NCBI RefSeq assembly: GCF_008369115.1
Contig: NZ_VOAZ01000005.1
Location: forward strand, 62,001 to 126,000
Source of the DNA: Psychrobacter sp. ANT_WB68
Lineage (GTDB): Bacteria; Pseudomonadota; Gammaproteobacteria; Pseudomonadales; Moraxellaceae
DNA length: 64,000 nt
Reading direction: 5' to 3'
Below are positions 1 through 10,705 of this stretch, piece by piece. The notes under the pieces are model-generated. The model was not told where the DNA came from, searched no databases, and saw only the letters and a program-made list of their open reading frames with translations. The translations under genes and the position numbers were made by a program. The number at the start of each line of letters is the position of its first letter. The stretch's first letter is position 1.

Positions 1-44
1 ACACGGGTCATGCCGCATTTTTTACCGACTAAACCGATCGCCAT
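1..44 (-). CDS. rplC: 50S ribosomal protein L3, N-terminal fragment
   Basis: The first 14 codons of ribosomal protein L3 are present, reading MAIGLVGKKCGMTR; the gene runs off the left edge. L3 is a primary 23S rRNA-binding protein that nucleates large-subunit assembly. It lies directly downstream of rpsJ on the same strand, the standard order of the S10 operon, which supports the call despite the short length. Confidence 0.85.
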   Translation of the reverse strand, partial: MAIGLVGKKCGMTR

Positions 45-92
45 TTTAGACCTCTTTATATCTTATATTAATGGGTTGGGTGTTTATGTGCA

Positions 93-404
93 TTAACCCA
101 AAGCAATTTGAACGTCAACACCCGCCGCCAAGTCAAGCTTCATTAGCGCATCCACAGTTTTGTCGGTAGGTTGAACGATGTCAACCATACGCTTATGAGT
201 ACGGATTTCGTACTGATCACGAGCGTCTTTGTTTACGTGTGGTGAAGTTAGAACGTTGAAGCGCTCAATGCGAGTCGGCAACGGTACAGGACCACAAACT
301 TGCGCACCGGTGCGCTTTGCAGTATCAACAATCTCTTGTGCTGATTGATCAATTAAACGATGATCAAAAGACTTAAGACGGATACGGATTCTCTGGTTAG
401 CCAT
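93..404 (-). CDS. rpsJ: 30S ribosomal protein S10
   Basis: A 103-residue protein of the usual S10 length, beginning [19 protein letters not shown] and containing the conserved [20 protein letters not shown] loop. S10 binds 16S rRNA in the small-subunit head and, as NusE, joins the NusB antitermination complex. It is the first gene of the S10 operon, with rplC 48 bp downstream. About 400 bp without a gene precede it, where the operon promoter and leader should lie. Confidence 0.98.
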   Translation of the reverse strand: MANQRIRIRLKSFDHRLIDQSAQEIVDTAKRTGAQVCGPVPLPTRIERFNVLTSPHVNKDARDQYEIRTHKRMVDIVQPTDKTVDALMKLDLAAGVDVQIALG

Positions 405-812
405 GCCAGCAAGCTCCTAATATGTGCTTTTGTCATTCTTGCTTTGCAAGGATATGAGCAAAAGCCGTTTGGTTAAATATTCACTTAAAGCGGCCTTCTG
501 TTCTTAACCAGAATGAGTTCTTTATCGGAACTTATAGCGTGCCAAAAGCAAAATAGTTTAAAGCCCCGCCGACCCTTCCATTATAGGATGTCAGCAAAGG
601 CATAATGAAATAGTGCTAGAAACGATGCTCTAGCTGTCATAGCGCCAGCTGTTTGATTGGCTGCGCATATATAATTCAGTGGTGTATATTATACATAGTA
701 TTTCTGTCATTGCAAGAGCAATATTGACGGTACTTCAAGATATTACGCTTTATACACAAGCCCTCTCATTGAAGAATAACCTTGTCTAAATCTAAGAACA
801 ATAATCATAATG
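405..812. other. Intergenic region between rng and rpsJ
   Basis: No coding sequence is supported here. Because rng and rpsJ are both on minus, this gap should hold the end of the rng transcript and the promoter plus leader of the S10 operon. A minus-strand TATAAT lies at 580-585. Gammaproteobacterial S10 leaders can be controlled by L4, but I could not identify such a structure by eye. Confidence 0.5.
580..585 (-). promoter_or_regulatory. Candidate -10 box for the S10 operon
   Basis: A perfect TATAAT reads on minus about 175 bp upstream of rpsJ. I see no good -35 hexamer at 17 bp and no extended -10 TG, so this rests on the -10 match and its sensible position only. Confidence 0.35.
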
Positions 813-2405
813 TCAGTCTAAAACAATATCGTATTGCTCTTGTGTATAAAGGTTTTCTACATCAAAAGTAATGACTCTGCCAAGCAGATATTCTAAGTCT
901 GCCACGGTATCTGACTCTGACGTCAATAGTAAATCGATGACCGCAGCATGGGCAACGACTGTAAACTTCTTAGGGGAGTTATAAGTACGTGCACAGCGCA
1001 TAATCTCGCGGAAGATCTCAAAGCAAACCGTTTCGGCTGTCTTAACAAAACCGCGACCTTGACAGGTTGAGCATGGCTCACAAAGCTGCTGACCGAGCGA
1101 CTCACGCGTGCGTTTGCGTGTCATCTCCACCAACCCGAGCTCACTGACTTGGGTAATTTTAGTTTTGGCGTAATCTTGTACCAGCTGAGACTGCAAGCTC
1201 TCAAGAATATCGTCTTTATGCTGCTGCTCCAGCATGTCGATGAAATCTAGAATGATAATACCGCCTAGATTGCGCAGACGTAGCTGCCGCGCTATCGCGT
1301 GGGTAGCTTCCAGATTGGTTTTATAAACCGTATCTTCTAACGAGCGTGCCCCAACGAAAGAGCCAGTATTGACATCAATCGTGGTCATTGCTTCGGTCTG
1401 ATCAATAATCAAATAACCACCAGACTTTAAGTCCACACGGCGTTTTAGAGCATCGCGTAAATCATCTTCGACACGATGCACATCAAACAGTGATTGCTCA
1501 GCGGTATAATGGACAATACGGTCATAGACAAAAGGCACAAACTCTTTGGCGAAGTGTCTGATCTGCTCATAGATTTGCGCATTATCAATCACAACTTTTT
1601 CGGTATCGGCATGTACCAAGTCACGAATTGCGCGCAGTGGCAGGGATAACTCTTGATAGATAAGCTCAGAGCTTTGATTGGGCTTCATTTCTTGGCGACG
1701 GGCACAAATGGTTCGCCACAGCTGCAATAGATAATAAATATCTTCTTCAAGTTTATCGACAGGCACGCGCTCAGCCGCTGTACGTGCAATGAGTCCACCT
1801 TTTAGATTAACCGTCTGCATCAGGCTACTAAGCTCAGTTTTTAGCCGTGTACGCTCTTCTTCGCCATCAATGCGTTGCGAGATACCGATGTGCTCACTTG
1901 ATGGCAGGTACACTAAATAGCGTGATGGCAGCGATATATTGGTGGTTAAGCGCGCCCCTTTACTGCCTAACTGATCTTTGGTCACTTGTACTAAAATGCG
2001 TTGACCTTCGTGCAGACGATGCTGGATAAGGGTTTTTGAAACGGGTACGACTTCCATACTTTGCGCACTGACAACGGGTGGCGTGATAGCTAAGTCATCA
2101 GCGGAAGCCTCTATAATAGTGCGTTCATTATTGCTAGCATCAGTTGCTTTATTTTTATTTTCAGCGACTGGACGCGGCTCACGCTGCATATCATTGACAT
2201 GTAAAAACGCCGTACGCGCTTGTCCAATATCAACAAAGGCTGCTTGCATACCAGGAAGCACACGTACCACTGTACCTAGATAGATATTGCCGACCAAACC
2301 CAGTTTATGATGACGCTCAATATAAATCTCGCCTAAGACACCGTTATCTAACACGGCGACCCGAGATTCCATCGGACTAATATTAATCAGCAGCTCTTCG
2401 GACAT
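813..2405 (-). CDS. rng: Ribonuclease G
   Basis: RNase E/G family endoribonuclease of 530 residues that matures the 5' end of 16S rRNA and degrades mRNA. The start MSEELLINISPMESRVAV matches the family; an in-frame ATG 18 bp upstream is less likely. An N-terminal S1 domain (about 35-170) carries an Asn/Ala/Glu-rich insertion, making the protein longer than the roughly 490 residues usual in enterics. The metal-binding catalytic region shows GGYLIIDQTEAMTTIDVNTG and IIILDFIDM, and the zinc-link cysteines are in CEPCSTCQGRG. It is the last gene of the mreB-mreC-mreD-maf-rng run, a conserved order. Confidence 0.95.
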   Translation of the reverse strand: MSEELLINISPMESRVAVLDNGVLGEIYIERHHKLGLVGNIYLGTVVRVLPGMQAAFVDIGQARTAFLHVNDMQREPRPVAENKNKATDASNNERTIIEASADDLAITPPVVSAQSMEVVPVSKTLIQHRLHEGQRILVQVTKDQLGSKGARLTTNISLPSRYLVYLPSSEHIGISQRIDGEEERTRLKTELSSLMQTVNLKGGLIARTAAERVPVDKLEEDIYYLLQLWRTICARRQEMKPNQSSELIYQELSLPLRAIRDLVHADTEKVVIDNAQIYEQIRHFAKEFVPFVYDRIVHYTAEQSLFDVHRVEDDLRDALKRRVDLKSGGYLIIDQTEAMTTIDVNTGSFVGARSLEDTVYKTNLEATHAIARQLRLRNLGGIIILDFIDMLEQQHKDDILESLQSQLVQDYAKTKITQVSELGLVEMTRKRTRESLGQQLCEPCSTCQGRGFVKTAETVCFEIFREIMRCARTYNSPKKFTVVAHAAVIDLLLTSESDTVADLEYLLGRVITFDVENLYTQEQYDIVLD

Positions 2406-2524
2406 AATATTTTCTCTTATCACTCAGCTTTCTTGTGAAGCGTTCATAGTTTGGTAGCCTCACAGTGTAGCAAATGCGCCTTACGTTTGCCCATCACCCT
2501 ACCGTGTCATTATGTGCATAAACA

Positions 2525-3241
2525 TTAACCATCTACTTTTAGCGAATTGACAATCTTCTTATCCTCTTGTATCTCTTTTACTTGCATCTCATTGATAAGT
2601 GCCAATGTCTGTGCAAGTGGTAAACCAACCACATTGGTATAGCTGCCATTGATACGGCTCACCCATGCTGCGCCCAAACCCTGAATGCCGTAACCACCAG
2701 CCTTATCCGCAGGTTCGCCACTTTCCCAATAACGACCCATCATCTCTTCGGTGAGCGGTACAAAGGTCACCTCAGTCCGCTCAGTGATCTGTCGTTGATT
2801 AACGACTTGCAATACTGGTTCATTATTTGGGCTGCTAGCATTTTCAGAGAACAATGATATATGGGTTGCTTGTACCGCTGTCCAAACTTCGTGAACATTA
2901 TCAGACATCTGCTGCCACATGCGATAAGCGTCTTCACGATTAGACGGTTTAACCAATACTGTCTTGCCGTCTGCTAAGACACCGATAGTATCAGCAGTTA
3001 AAATAACGATGGATTCAGATAAATCAGCATGATTGTCTTTTAAGTTTATATTTAATGCTTTATTTAATTGTTTTAGCGCCGCATCTGCCTTGGTAGCGAC
3101 CATGCGTTCAATATAATCTGTGGGTGCTTCATCAATATGAGGCGTCTCATCAATATCGACGCTCATGACAGTGAAGTCCAGTTGCGCCCTTGTGAGCAGC
3201 TCATGACGGCGCGGTGAGCCAGACGCTAGAATGAGTTCCAT
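2525..3241 (-). CDS. maf: Maf-family nucleoside triphosphate pyrophosphatase
   Basis: Maf/YhdE-type house-cleaning pyrophosphatase that hydrolyses non-canonical or excess NTPs to NMPs; it was historically linked to septum inhibition. The N-terminus MELILASGSPRRHELL is the family signature, with ILTADTIGV and KAGGYGIQGLGA further on. At 238 residues it exceeds the usual 190-210 because of two polar inserts, near residues 60-75 and 130-145. It lies between mreD and rng, as in many gammaproteobacteria. Which base it prefers cannot be read from the sequence. Confidence 0.93.
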   Translation of the reverse strand: MELILASGSPRRHELLTRAQLDFTVMSVDIDETPHIDEAPTDYIERMVATKADAALKQLNKALNINLKDNHADLSESIVILTADTIGVLADGKTVLVKPSNREDAYRMWQQMSDNVHEVWTAVQATHISLFSENASSPNNEPVLQVVNQRQITERTEVTFVPLTEEMMGRYWESGEPADKAGGYGIQGLGAAWVSRINGSYTNVVGLPLAQTLALINEMQVKEIQEDKKIVNSLKVDG

Positions 3242-3436
3242 CGTGATTCTCTTATTTTATCGAGTTATGAGTTTTTCTTTTTGCAGGCTTAATGGCAATG
3301 ACTTGGTTTGCGCTCACTCAATGCTTATCACCCAGTACCCAAGATTTGGCTAGTAAAAATCCGCTTCGATCATGTTCAGGTGGTGTTAAATGCTCGTTTT
3401 CTCGATTGGCTTAAAAGTCAGGCTTAGCATATAAAG

Positions 3437-3922
3437 CTAGCGCGCAAATTTGCGTAAGATAAATAGCACTAATGGCCAGCTTATGATGCTCATCAATAAA
3501 GAAAAGGCGGATTGGGCGACAAAGGTGTTTTGGATAAACATCTGTAGTACCCATAAAGTGACTTGGAAGACGACCAATCCTAGGCTTGCTATTAGCCAAG
3601 CGCTGATGGTATTTAGTTGTCTGATATAGATACTGGTCACTTTTATCACCAGTGCCACCATCACAGCGGCAAAAGCTTGCTGACCCAAATGTGTATCCAT
3701 CAATAAATCAGCGATGATGCCAATAGTAAAGGCACTAAAAATTCCGACATAACGCGGCTGAAACAGTAACCAAAAAATCAGCACCATCATCATGACCATC
3801 GGGCGCAATGTTGCCATGCTAGGGCTTAACGGATAAACACTGAGCGACGAGGCGACAATAAAGCTCAAGACAATCACGGCAAGCAACAGTCCAGTTGCAT
3901 TATCAGAATCAGGATATGCCAT
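3437..3922 (-). CDS. mreD: Rod shape-determining protein MreD
   Basis: A 161-residue inner-membrane protein with about five hydrophobic segments, following mreC on the same strand. MreD is part of the MreBCD/RodA/PBP2 elongasome that guides lateral wall synthesis. MreD proteins diverge strongly in sequence, so the call relies on length, membrane topology and position between mreC and maf as much as on similarity. Confidence 0.9.
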   Translation of the reverse strand: MAYPDSDNATGLLLAVIVLSFIVASSLSVYPLSPSMATLRPMVMMMVLIFWLLFQPRYVGIFSAFTIGIIADLLMDTHLGQQAFAAVMVALVIKVTSIYIRQLNTISAWLIASLGLVVFQVTLWVLQMFIQNTFVAQSAFSLLMSIISWPLVLFILRKFAR

Positions 3923-4074
3923 GAATACTTACCTTTATCGAGCGTTTAGCGGCTGCTATTTAACGATTTATCTAGCATTGAGAGAAATAAAGCGGCGGTT
4001 AACAATATCTTTGGATGCTATCCGTGCATGCTATCTATTATTACAAGCTCTGCACGATTACGCATAAAGTATTA

Positions 4075-4932
4075 CTATTCATTGATGCCTGCATTGTTTT
4101 TATTGACCAGCTTATCTTGTAGTACCAGCACGTAAGCATTGTCGATAAAGTTTGCCGCTGGCGTGACTTCAATACTCCTAAAGTTATCGGCTTGCGTGTC
4201 TTCAACATGCGCAATGCGACCAACTCGATAACCTGCTGGTATACGGCCGCCCAATCCTGACGATACCAGCTCATCACCCACGCGCACATCTGAGGTTTTA
4301 AAAACATAATTAAGGCGTAAAGACGTCGGTATGCCTTCGCCCGTAACAATAGCGCGCTGTCCAGTACGCTTGACCGTCACGGCGACCGATTGTTGCTCAT
4401 CGGTAATCAGTAATAAGCGGCTGGTATTGGGATAGACATTAATAATCTGACCTAAGATACCGTCTTCATCGATGACCGTCTGACCCACTTGTACGCCATC
4501 TTGCTCTCCTTTATTGAGCACCACAATTTGCCTGAGCAGATTGGTATCGGTGCCGATCACTTGCGCCAAATTTAAATCAAACTGTTCAGGGCGCGTAGTC
4601 GATAGGATGCCTTGCAGGCGGGCGTTTTGTGCCAAGATATAATCTTGCTGCTGGAGCTTGGCTTGGGCATGGATGAGTTGCGATTTGAGCTGCATATTTT
4701 CGCGGCGGAGCGCTTCTTTTGATTGCAAACTGCCACTTGACCAGTGTTTTGCATAGCTTGGCAATAATGACAGCTCATAGATAGGCTGCATAGCGGCATG
4801 AGTGGTCGTACGTATGGGATTGAACCATTCAGAATTTTTGCTATCAAACCACATCAATATCAGCGCCACTATCAATACAACAGCAGTCTTACGAAGCGCT
4901 AACGGTTGGCGAGCAAAAATACTTGGAATCAT
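4075..4932 (-). CDS. mreC: Rod shape-determining protein MreC
   Basis: Bitopic elongasome protein of 285 residues. A single membrane segment (about 15-30, VVLIVALILMWF) is followed by a periplasmic coiled coil (about 70-110, LRRENMQLKSQLIHAQAKL) and then the paired beta-barrel domain with QVIGTDTN and GIPTSLRL segments. MreC contacts PBP2 and transmits the MreB cue to wall synthesis. mreD follows by 152 bp and mreB precedes by 390 bp. Confidence 0.95.
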   Translation of the reverse strand: MIPSIFARQPLALRKTAVVLIVALILMWFDSKNSEWFNPIRTTTHAAMQPIYELSLLPSYAKHWSSGSLQSKEALRRENMQLKSQLIHAQAKLQQQDYILAQNARLQGILSTTRPEQFDLNLAQVIGTDTNLLRQIVVLNKGEQDGVQVGQTVIDEDGILGQIINVYPNTSRLLLITDEQQSVAVTVKRTGQRAIVTGEGIPTSLRLNYVFKTSDVRVGDELVSSGLGGRIPAGYRVGRIAHVEDTQADNFRSIEVTPAANFIDNAYVLVLQDKLVNKNNAGINE

Positions 4933-5322
4933 AGTTGGTCTAATCTAGAGGTTTTAATGTGAGCAATAACTGGCACTGCATAGAGCAGTATCAAATATCA
5001 AGATATAAAATATGACCCGATTAAAATTTTGTAGTTAGCATCTCATCAATAACAGTAATATATGCCAAAAACCAATGACCAAAACGACTAAGCAAGTGAT
5101 ATCTTGCTGCTACTGACTTTTTAGCATGGGTTTTGGCATGGGTTAATGTTATTAAAGGCAACCTGATTGGTTACCTTTAATAGAATAGAACGAATAAGAA
5201 AAAACGGTTTCTATGATAAAGCGTTCACGCAATGTTATGCTAGCATTAATAAAGCAGAGCCAATATGGCCATGCTTAATTACCAACTATACAAACAGTAC
5301 TAACTATATGAACAGTGCTGAT
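4933..5322. other. Gap between mreC and mreB
   Basis: No gene is supported in these 390 bp, which is longer than usual for genes of one elongasome cluster. It holds an imperfect 13-bp inverted repeat (5151-5163 with 5169-5181) that lacks a T-tract on minus and so is not a clear terminator. A separate mreC promoter may lie here. Confidence 0.5.
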
Positions 5323-6351
5323 TTAGACAAAAATCATATTTAGACTTTTGTTATTGATAAAATCAAGCGCAATACCACCGCCGCGACTGACGCAGGTTAA
5401 TGGGTCTTCAGCAACGGTTACAGGCAAACCCGTTTCTTTAGAGATTAACTTATCTAAATCGCGCAATAACGCGCCACCACCAGTCAAGACAATACCACGT
5501 TCAGCGATATCTGATGACAGCTCAGGCGGCGTTTGTTCAAGTGCTGCTTTTACCGCGCTCACAATGCCACTTAGCGGATCGCTCAGCGCTTTTTGTACTT
5601 CTTCTGAGTTGACCGTAAAGGTTTTTGGTACGCCTTCTGCCATGCTACGACCGCGAACTTCGACTTCTAATTGGCTGTCTTCGTTTAATGCCGAGCCAAC
5701 TTCTTGTTTGATACGCTCAGCCGTGGTTTCACCAATCACGCAACCATGGGTACGGCGAACATGAGTGATAATCGCTTCATCAAACATATCACCACCGATA
5801 CGAATCGATTCCGCATAAACGCAACCTGACAAAGCAATAACGGCAATCTCAGTGGTACCACCACCGATATCAACCACCATCGAACCACTGGCTTCATGGA
5901 CCGGCATGCCGGCACCAATTGCTGCTGCCATCGGCTCTTCTAGCAACAATACTTTGCTTGCGCCAGCTGACGAGACCGCTTCGCGAATCGCTTTGCGCTC
6001 AACGAGTGTGGACTTACATGGTACGCAAACCACCACGTTAGGCTGGGCCATAAAACGCTTGGCTCTAACCTTAGTGATAAAATGCTTGAGCATTTTTTGC
6101 GTCACTTCAAAGTCTGCAATCACGCCGTCTTTTAACGGGCGAATCGCCGTAATATTGGCAGGCGTACGACCCAGCATCTGCTTGGCATCAATACCAACAG
6201 CGGCGACGGTAGGGTTTTGGGTACGATTACTTCGTAACGCGACCACCGTAGGCTCATCGAGCACCACGCCTTTGCCAGGAATAAAAATAAGGGTGTTCGC
6301 AGTACCGAGGTCGATTGCGATATTATTTGATAAAAATCCAAACAGGTTCAT
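5323..6351 (-). CDS. mreB: Rod shape-determining protein MreB
   Basis: Actin-like cytoskeletal ATPase of 342 residues that polymerises under the inner membrane and directs elongation. The start [20 protein letters not shown] is chosen over an in-frame upstream start that would add 37 non-conserved residues. Actin-fold motifs are clear: phosphate 1 [13 protein letters not shown], phosphate 2 [14 protein letters not shown] and adenosine [15 protein letters not shown]. It heads the mreBCD-maf-rng block and is divergent from gatC across 754 bp. Confidence 0.98.
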   Translation of the reverse strand: MNLFGFLSNNIAIDLGTANTLIFIPGKGVVLDEPTVVALRSNRTQNPTVAAVGIDAKQMLGRTPANITAIRPLKDGVIADFEVTQKMLKHFITKVRAKRFMAQPNVVVCVPCKSTLVERKAIREAVSSAGASKVLLLEEPMAAAIGAGMPVHEASGSMVVDIGGGTTEIAVIALSGCVYAESIRIGGDMFDEAIITHVRRTHGCVIGETTAERIKQEVGSALNEDSQLEVEVRGRSMAEGVPKTFTVNSEEVQKALSDPLSGIVSAVKAALEQTPPELSSDIAERGIVLTGGGALLRDLDKLISKETGLPVTVAEDPLTCVSRGGGIALDFINNKSLNMIFV

Positions 6352-7105
6352 GACTAATATATCCAGCGTCTTACGAATGAGGCGAATGAGATTGACTGAG
6401 GGGTTACTCGTCAGTGTTGTGCAGGTTGTCGTTAGACATGACCTGTGGCGAGAGTTTATCATCGCAACAAGTCAAACCGAAGCCATAATGATGAAATGAA
6501 AAAACTGAGCCAAATTATACCGATTTAGCTCAAAAAAAACACAGATATTTGCATCAGTACGCTAGGATTTTGCTCTTAAGCGCTAAAAATTGTTACAAAG
6601 TTTGAAATGGCGGACGATACCACTTCATTATATGAAACACCATTTAATTCAATAACTAACAAGGCGCTACAGCCATGTGACATTTCTGCTGAGTTTTTTA
6701 CTTGGTAATTTACTGAGCAGTGCGTGCATACTGTAACGTATTTCATAACGGAATAGTGAGCAATTGACAATCAATCCATAACTATCCGGTCAATTTTGCA
6801 AATATTACGATTTTATAAAGATAATAAAAAAAGCTCATTGATACTGATGGCCTATTTACAAAGACAGTCGAGCGTTTAGTAAAAGCATTGGTTAATAACA
6901 CCATTGAGCCAACAATGAAGAATAGTGCAGCAATCAAAGCCCCTGCTCTGTAATCTTGGGTCAGATGCTTTATAATAAGGGCACTCTCTATAAAACATTC
7001 AAATACAGCCCTTGTTTTAGTATGTTGTAGTGGTTATCTATCTGAATACTGACCTATTTTAGTCATATCCTACTCTAATAAAAACTGTCCTTAACTGGAG
7101 AAATT
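6352..7105. other. Divergent promoter region between mreB and gatC
   Basis: No convincing gene lies here; short open frames in it have no recognisable features. It should hold the outward promoters of mreB (minus) and gatCAB (plus). A TATAAT at 6971-6976 reads on plus about 130 bp before gatC but has no obvious -35. The region is A/T-rich, with a run of seven A at 6830-6836. Confidence 0.5.
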
Positions 7106-7420
7106 ATGTCACAGCCAACCCCAGCGACTGAAAATACTGTCAGTCGTCAAGAAATCTTAGAAGTTGCCCGCCTTGCTCGCCTTGGTGTTGATGAAGACAC
7201 CGCCAGCAGTTACGCCGACGATATCAGTAAAGTCTTAAAACTGATGCAAACGCTTGGCAATGTAGACACTACTGACATCAAACCTTTATCAAACATTCAT
7301 GAAGTTTGCCAAGATTTGCGCGCCGACGTCGCCAAACATGACATCAATCGCGAGCGCAATCAATCGATGGCGCCTGCTGTTGAAGCCGGTCTATATCTGG
7401 TGCCACAAGTGATTGAGTAA
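7106..7420 (+). CDS. gatC: Asp-tRNA(Asn)/Glu-tRNA(Gln) amidotransferase subunit C
   Basis: A 104-residue GatC, the small subunit that clamps GatA to GatB in the tRNA-dependent amidotransferase. The motif EVARLARLGVDEDTASSYADDISKVLKLMQTL and the C-terminal LRADVA segment are typical. The start follows a GGAG box at 7097-7100. It begins the gatCAB operon, with gatA 60 bp downstream. Confidence 0.97.
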   Translation: MSQPTPATENTVSRQEILEVARLARLGVDEDTASSYADDISKVLKLMQTLGNVDTTDIKPLSNIHEVCQDLRADVAKHDINRERNQSMAPAVEAGLYLVPQVIE

Positions 7421-7480
7421 TTATTCTTACCTTTATTTTATCCTATTTACTGCTATTCACATTTTGACGGACGACACCTT

Positions 7481-8977
7481 ATGTCTGAACTTCACCTCTT
7501 AAGTACCCAGCAGCTTATTACGGGCTTGCAAGACAAAAAATTTAGCAGCCTTGAGCTGACTGAACACTATATCAAACGCATCGATGCGCTTGATAGTAAG
7601 ATTAACAGCTTTATCACTCATACCTCTGAAACTGCGCGCGCGCAAGCACAAGCGGCAGACGAGATGCGTGCCCAAGGCGACAAGCGTCCACTGCTTGGTG
7701 TACCGATGGCACATAAAGACATTTTTTGTACCCAAGGCGTATTGACGACTTGCGGCTCAAAAATGCTGCATAACTTTATATCACCTTATGATGCCACTAT
7801 CGTCACCAATATCGATAAAGCGGGCATGATTAGCCTTGGTAAGCTCAATATGGATGAGTTTGCGATGGGCTCAGACAATGAGAGCTCACATTATGGCGCG
7901 GTACACAATCCTTGGAATCTAGCGCACGTCCCCGGTGGCTCATCAGGTGGTAGTGCCGCTGCGGTCGCCGCAGGCTTTGTCCCAGTTGCGACCGGTAGTG
8001 ATACGGGTGGCTCTATTCGTCAGCCTGCCTCATTTTGTGGTTTAACGGGTATCAAACCGACTTATGGTCGCGTCTCACGCTTTGGTATGATTGCCTACGC
8101 TTCAAGCCTTGATCAAGCGGGTAGCATGGGTCGTAGTGCCATGGACTGCGCCTACTTGTTACAACCGATGATCGGTCATGACACACGCGATGCCACCTCT
8201 ATCAAGCATGATATGCCTAATTATGTACAAGACTTAAATGAGGCAGCAGCCAGCGCTGGGGATAAACCTTTTGCCGGCTTACGTATTGGTGTTGCTAAAG
8301 AATACTTTAGCAAAGGTCTTGATGCTGAAGTCGAGCAAGCGGCGCGTGCAGCGTTAAAGAAATACGAAGAGCTTGGCGCTACCATTGTAGAGGTGACCAT
8401 CACTGACCCTGAGATTACCCTTGCCACTTATTATATGCTCGCACCGGCTGAAGCCTCTTCGAACTTGTCACGTTTCGATGGCGTGCGCTTTGGTTATCGC
8501 TGTGAAAACCCAACTGATCTGCTCGATTTATACACGCGTTCACGCTCAGAAGGCTTCGGCCCTGAGGTACAACGTCGTATTTTGACTGGTACTTATGCGC
8601 TATCGGCTGGTTACTTCGATGCTTATTATACCAAGGCACAAAAAGTGCGTCGTCTAATCGTGAAAGACTTCGAAGACGCTTTTGCTAACTGTGATGTCAT
8701 CGCCAGTCCAACTGCGCCAACCGCTGCTTATAAGCTTGGTGAAGACCTTGACTCTGCGACGCTGTACTTAGGTGACGTTTATACCATCGGTGTCAACTTA
8801 GCCGGTCTACCTGCCCTTAGTCAGCCAGTTGGTTTGACCTCAAACGGCTTACCAATCGGTTTGCAATTGATTGGTCAATATTGGCAAGAGAGCAAGCTGC
8901 TCTCTACCGCGCACCTATTCCAGCAGCATACAGACCACCATTTACAACACTCTACCATCGCGAAGGAGACGGTATAA
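7481..8977 (+). CDS. gatA: Asp-tRNA(Asn)/Glu-tRNA(Gln) amidotransferase subunit A
   Basis: Amidase-signature glutaminase of 498 residues that releases ammonia from glutamine and channels it to GatB. The Ser-cisSer-Lys triad is visible: Lys in [10 protein letters not shown], cis-Ser in [15 protein letters not shown] and the nucleophile Ser in [13 protein letters not shown]. The full-length family core is present without breaks. Its stop shares one base with the start of gatB (TAATG), so the two are probably translationally coupled. Confidence 0.98.
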   Translation: MSELHLLSTQQLITGLQDKKFSSLELTEHYIKRIDALDSKINSFITHTSETARAQAQAADEMRAQGDKRPLLGVPMAHKDIFCTQGVLTTCGSKMLHNFISPYDATIVTNIDKAGMISLGKLNMDEFAMGSDNESSHYGAVHNPWNLAHVPGGSSGGSAAAVAAGFVPVATGSDTGGSIRQPASFCGLTGIKPTYGRVSRFGMIAYASSLDQAGSMGRSAMDCAYLLQPMIGHDTRDATSIKHDMPNYVQDLNEAAASAGDKPFAGLRIGVAKEYFSKGLDAEVEQAARAALKKYEELGATIVEVTITDPEITLATYYMLAPAEASSNLSRFDGVRFGYRCENPTDLLDLYTRSRSEGFGPEVQRRILTGTYALSAGYFDAYYTKAQKVRRLIVKDFEDAFANCDVIASPTAPTAAYKLGEDLDSATLYLGDVYTIGVNLAGLPALSQPVGLTSNGLPIGLQLIGQYWQESKLLSTAHLFQQHTDHHLQHSTIAKETV

Positions 8978-10503
8978 TGAACACAGCAACTACTACTGAT
9001 CATGCCGCTCACCAAGAAATCGTCCGCAAAGAGCTGTTCGTCGATGGCTATGAAGTGGTCATCGGGATTGAGATTCACTGCCAGCTAAATACCGAAAGTA
9101 AAATATTCTCAAGCGCACCAACTGACTTCGGTCATGAGCCAAATACCCAAGCCAGTATCGTTGACTTAGGTCTACCAGGCGTATTGCCTGTGTTAAACAG
9201 CGGCGTGGTCGATCGTGCCTTAAAATTCGGTATCGGCGTCAATGCTGAGCTAGGGTTATTTAATACGTTTGACCGAAAAAACTACTTCTATCCTGATTTG
9301 CCAAAAGGCTATCAAATCACCCAAATGGCCAACCCTATCGTTGGCAAGGGTTATATCGATGTCGTGGTCAATGAAGGCGAGAAAAACGAATACCCTAAAC
9401 GCATGGGTATCACTCGCGCACATCTAGAAGAAGATGCCGGTAAATCAGTGCATGATGCCGTCGACGGTATGACCGGCGTCGATCTTAACCGCGCTGGTAC
9501 GCCATTAATCGAAATCGTCTCTGAGCCTGATATGCGTTCAGCTTATGAAGCCCTTGCTTATATCAAAGCCATTCATCAACTGGTCACTTGGCTCGGTATC
9601 TCAGATGCCATCATGGCAGAAGGCTCATTCCGCTGCGACTGTAACGTCTCTGTGCGCAAGCCAGGTGCAGAATTGGGCACACGTACTGAGCTTAAAAACC
9701 TCAACTCGTTCCGCTTTATCGAGCGTGCCATCAATCGTGAAATCGAGCGTCAAATCGATATCATCGAAGATGGTGGTAAAGTTATCCAAGCAACGATGCT
9801 TTATGATCCAGAGCGCGATGAAACTCGCACCATGCGTACCAAAGAAGATGCCAACGATTATCGCTATTTCCCTGACCCCGACTTGCTACCTGTGCGTATC
9901 GAGCAGCATACCGTTGATAGCATTCGGGCGGCAATGCCTGAGCTGCCTGTTGCCCGTCGTGCACGTTTTGAAGAGGCGCTTGGTCTCTCAGAATATGACG
10001 CTCGTATCCTAACAGGTAGCCGCCCGCTAGCCGATTACTTTGAAGCCGTTGTCGCTGAAGTTGGGCAACAAGATGCAAAAATGGCGGCTAACTGGGTCAT
10101 GGGCGATCTGCTAGGGGCGTTGAATAAAGATGATAAAGACATCATCGACTCTCCTATCAGCGCCAAGCAATTGGCTGGCATGTTGGCACGTATTAAAGAC
10201 GATACCCTATCTGGCAAATTGGCTAAGAAAGTATTTAGCGCCTTATATGAGCGCGAAGGCGGCGATGCTGATGACGCAGCAGATAAAATCATCGAAGAAA
10301 AAGGTCTTAAACAAGAAACTGATACGGGCGCGATTAAAGCCATCGTTGAAGACGTCATTGCGAAAAACCAAGTGATGGTTGAAGAGTATCGCGGCGGTAA
10401 AGAAAAAGCTTTTAACGGTCTGGTTGGTCAAGTGATGAAAGCCAGTCGCGGTAGTGCCAACCCGCAGCAAGTGAACCAAATCTTAAAAGAGCTGTTGAGT
10501 TAA
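8977..10503 (+). CDS. gatB: Asp-tRNA(Asn)/Glu-tRNA(Gln) amidotransferase subunit B
   Basis: GatB, about 508 residues, activates the mischarged tRNA by phosphorylation and transfers ammonia to it. The start [20 protein letters not shown] is preceded by AAGGAG at 8963-8968; an in-frame start 96 bp upstream lies inside gatA and is unlikely. [20 protein letters not shown], the [10 protein letters not shown] segment and the C-terminal YqeY-like tail ([20 protein letters not shown]) identify it. With gatC and gatA it supplies Gln-tRNA and/or Asn-tRNA by the indirect route. Confidence 0.98.
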   Translation: MNTATTTDHAAHQEIVRKELFVDGYEVVIGIEIHCQLNTESKIFSSAPTDFGHEPNTQASIVDLGLPGVLPVLNSGVVDRALKFGIGVNAELGLFNTFDRKNYFYPDLPKGYQITQMANPIVGKGYIDVVVNEGEKNEYPKRMGITRAHLEEDAGKSVHDAVDGMTGVDLNRAGTPLIEIVSEPDMRSAYEALAYIKAIHQLVTWLGISDAIMAEGSFRCDCNVSVRKPGAELGTRTELKNLNSFRFIERAINREIERQIDIIEDGGKVIQATMLYDPERDETRTMRTKEDANDYRYFPDPDLLPVRIEQHTVDSIRAAMPELPVARRARFEEALGLSEYDARILTGSRPLADYFEAVVAEVGQQDAKMAANWVMGDLLGALNKDDKDIIDSPISAKQLAGMLARIKDDTLSGKLAKKVFSALYEREGGDADDAADKIIEEKGLKQETDTGAIKAIVEDVIAKNQVMVEEYRGGKEKAFNGLVGQVMKASRGSANPQQVNQILKELLS

Positions 10504-10617
10504 GGTTAACTGCTCGTTGGTTATGCTGGCTATTATAGGTAAAATGCGATTGTAGATTTTGGCTAAAACAAATAGCTCTTGCAATATACATAATTTTGCG
10601 TAAAATAGTCAGTCATT

Positions 10618-10694
10618 CGGGGCGTAGCGCAGTCTGGTAGCGCACTACACTGGGGGTGTAGGGGTCGCAGGTTCAAATCCTGCCGTTCCGACCA
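10618..10694 (+). tRNA. tRNA-Pro (anticodon GGG)
   Basis: A 77-nt cloverleaf. The acceptor CGGGGCG pairs with CGTTCCG (two G-U pairs). The anticodon stem CTACA/TGTAG encloses loop CTGGGGG, giving anticodon GGG (proline, CCC). The T arm GCAGGTTCAAATCCTGC and an encoded CCA are present. It is the integration site of the mobile element: its 3' end is repeated at 21093-21113 while the tRNA itself remains intact on the left side. Confidence 0.97.
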
Positions 10695-10698
10695 AACA
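10678..10698 (+). repeat. attL: left 21-bp direct repeat in the tRNA-Pro 3' end
   Basis: The last 17 bases of tRNA-Pro (from TCCTGCCG) plus four bases (AACA) recur exactly at 21093-21113, in the same orientation. The bases just outside differ on both sides. An integrase gene starts 160 bp inside. This is the classic layout of site-specific integration that regenerates the tRNA 3' end. Confidence 0.93.
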
Positions 10699-10705
10699 CA
10701 ATATT

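Noticed and set aside
5151-5181. Terminator between mreB and mreC
   Set aside because: Inverted repeat has a mismatch and no T-tract on the minus strand.
5852-6499. Long plus-strand frame opposite mreB
   Set aside because: Antisense shadow of a strongly conserved gene; no independent support.
6576-6770. Minus-strand open frame of 64 codons between mreB and gatC
   Set aside because: No ribosome-binding site or recognisable features; it lies in a divergent promoter region.
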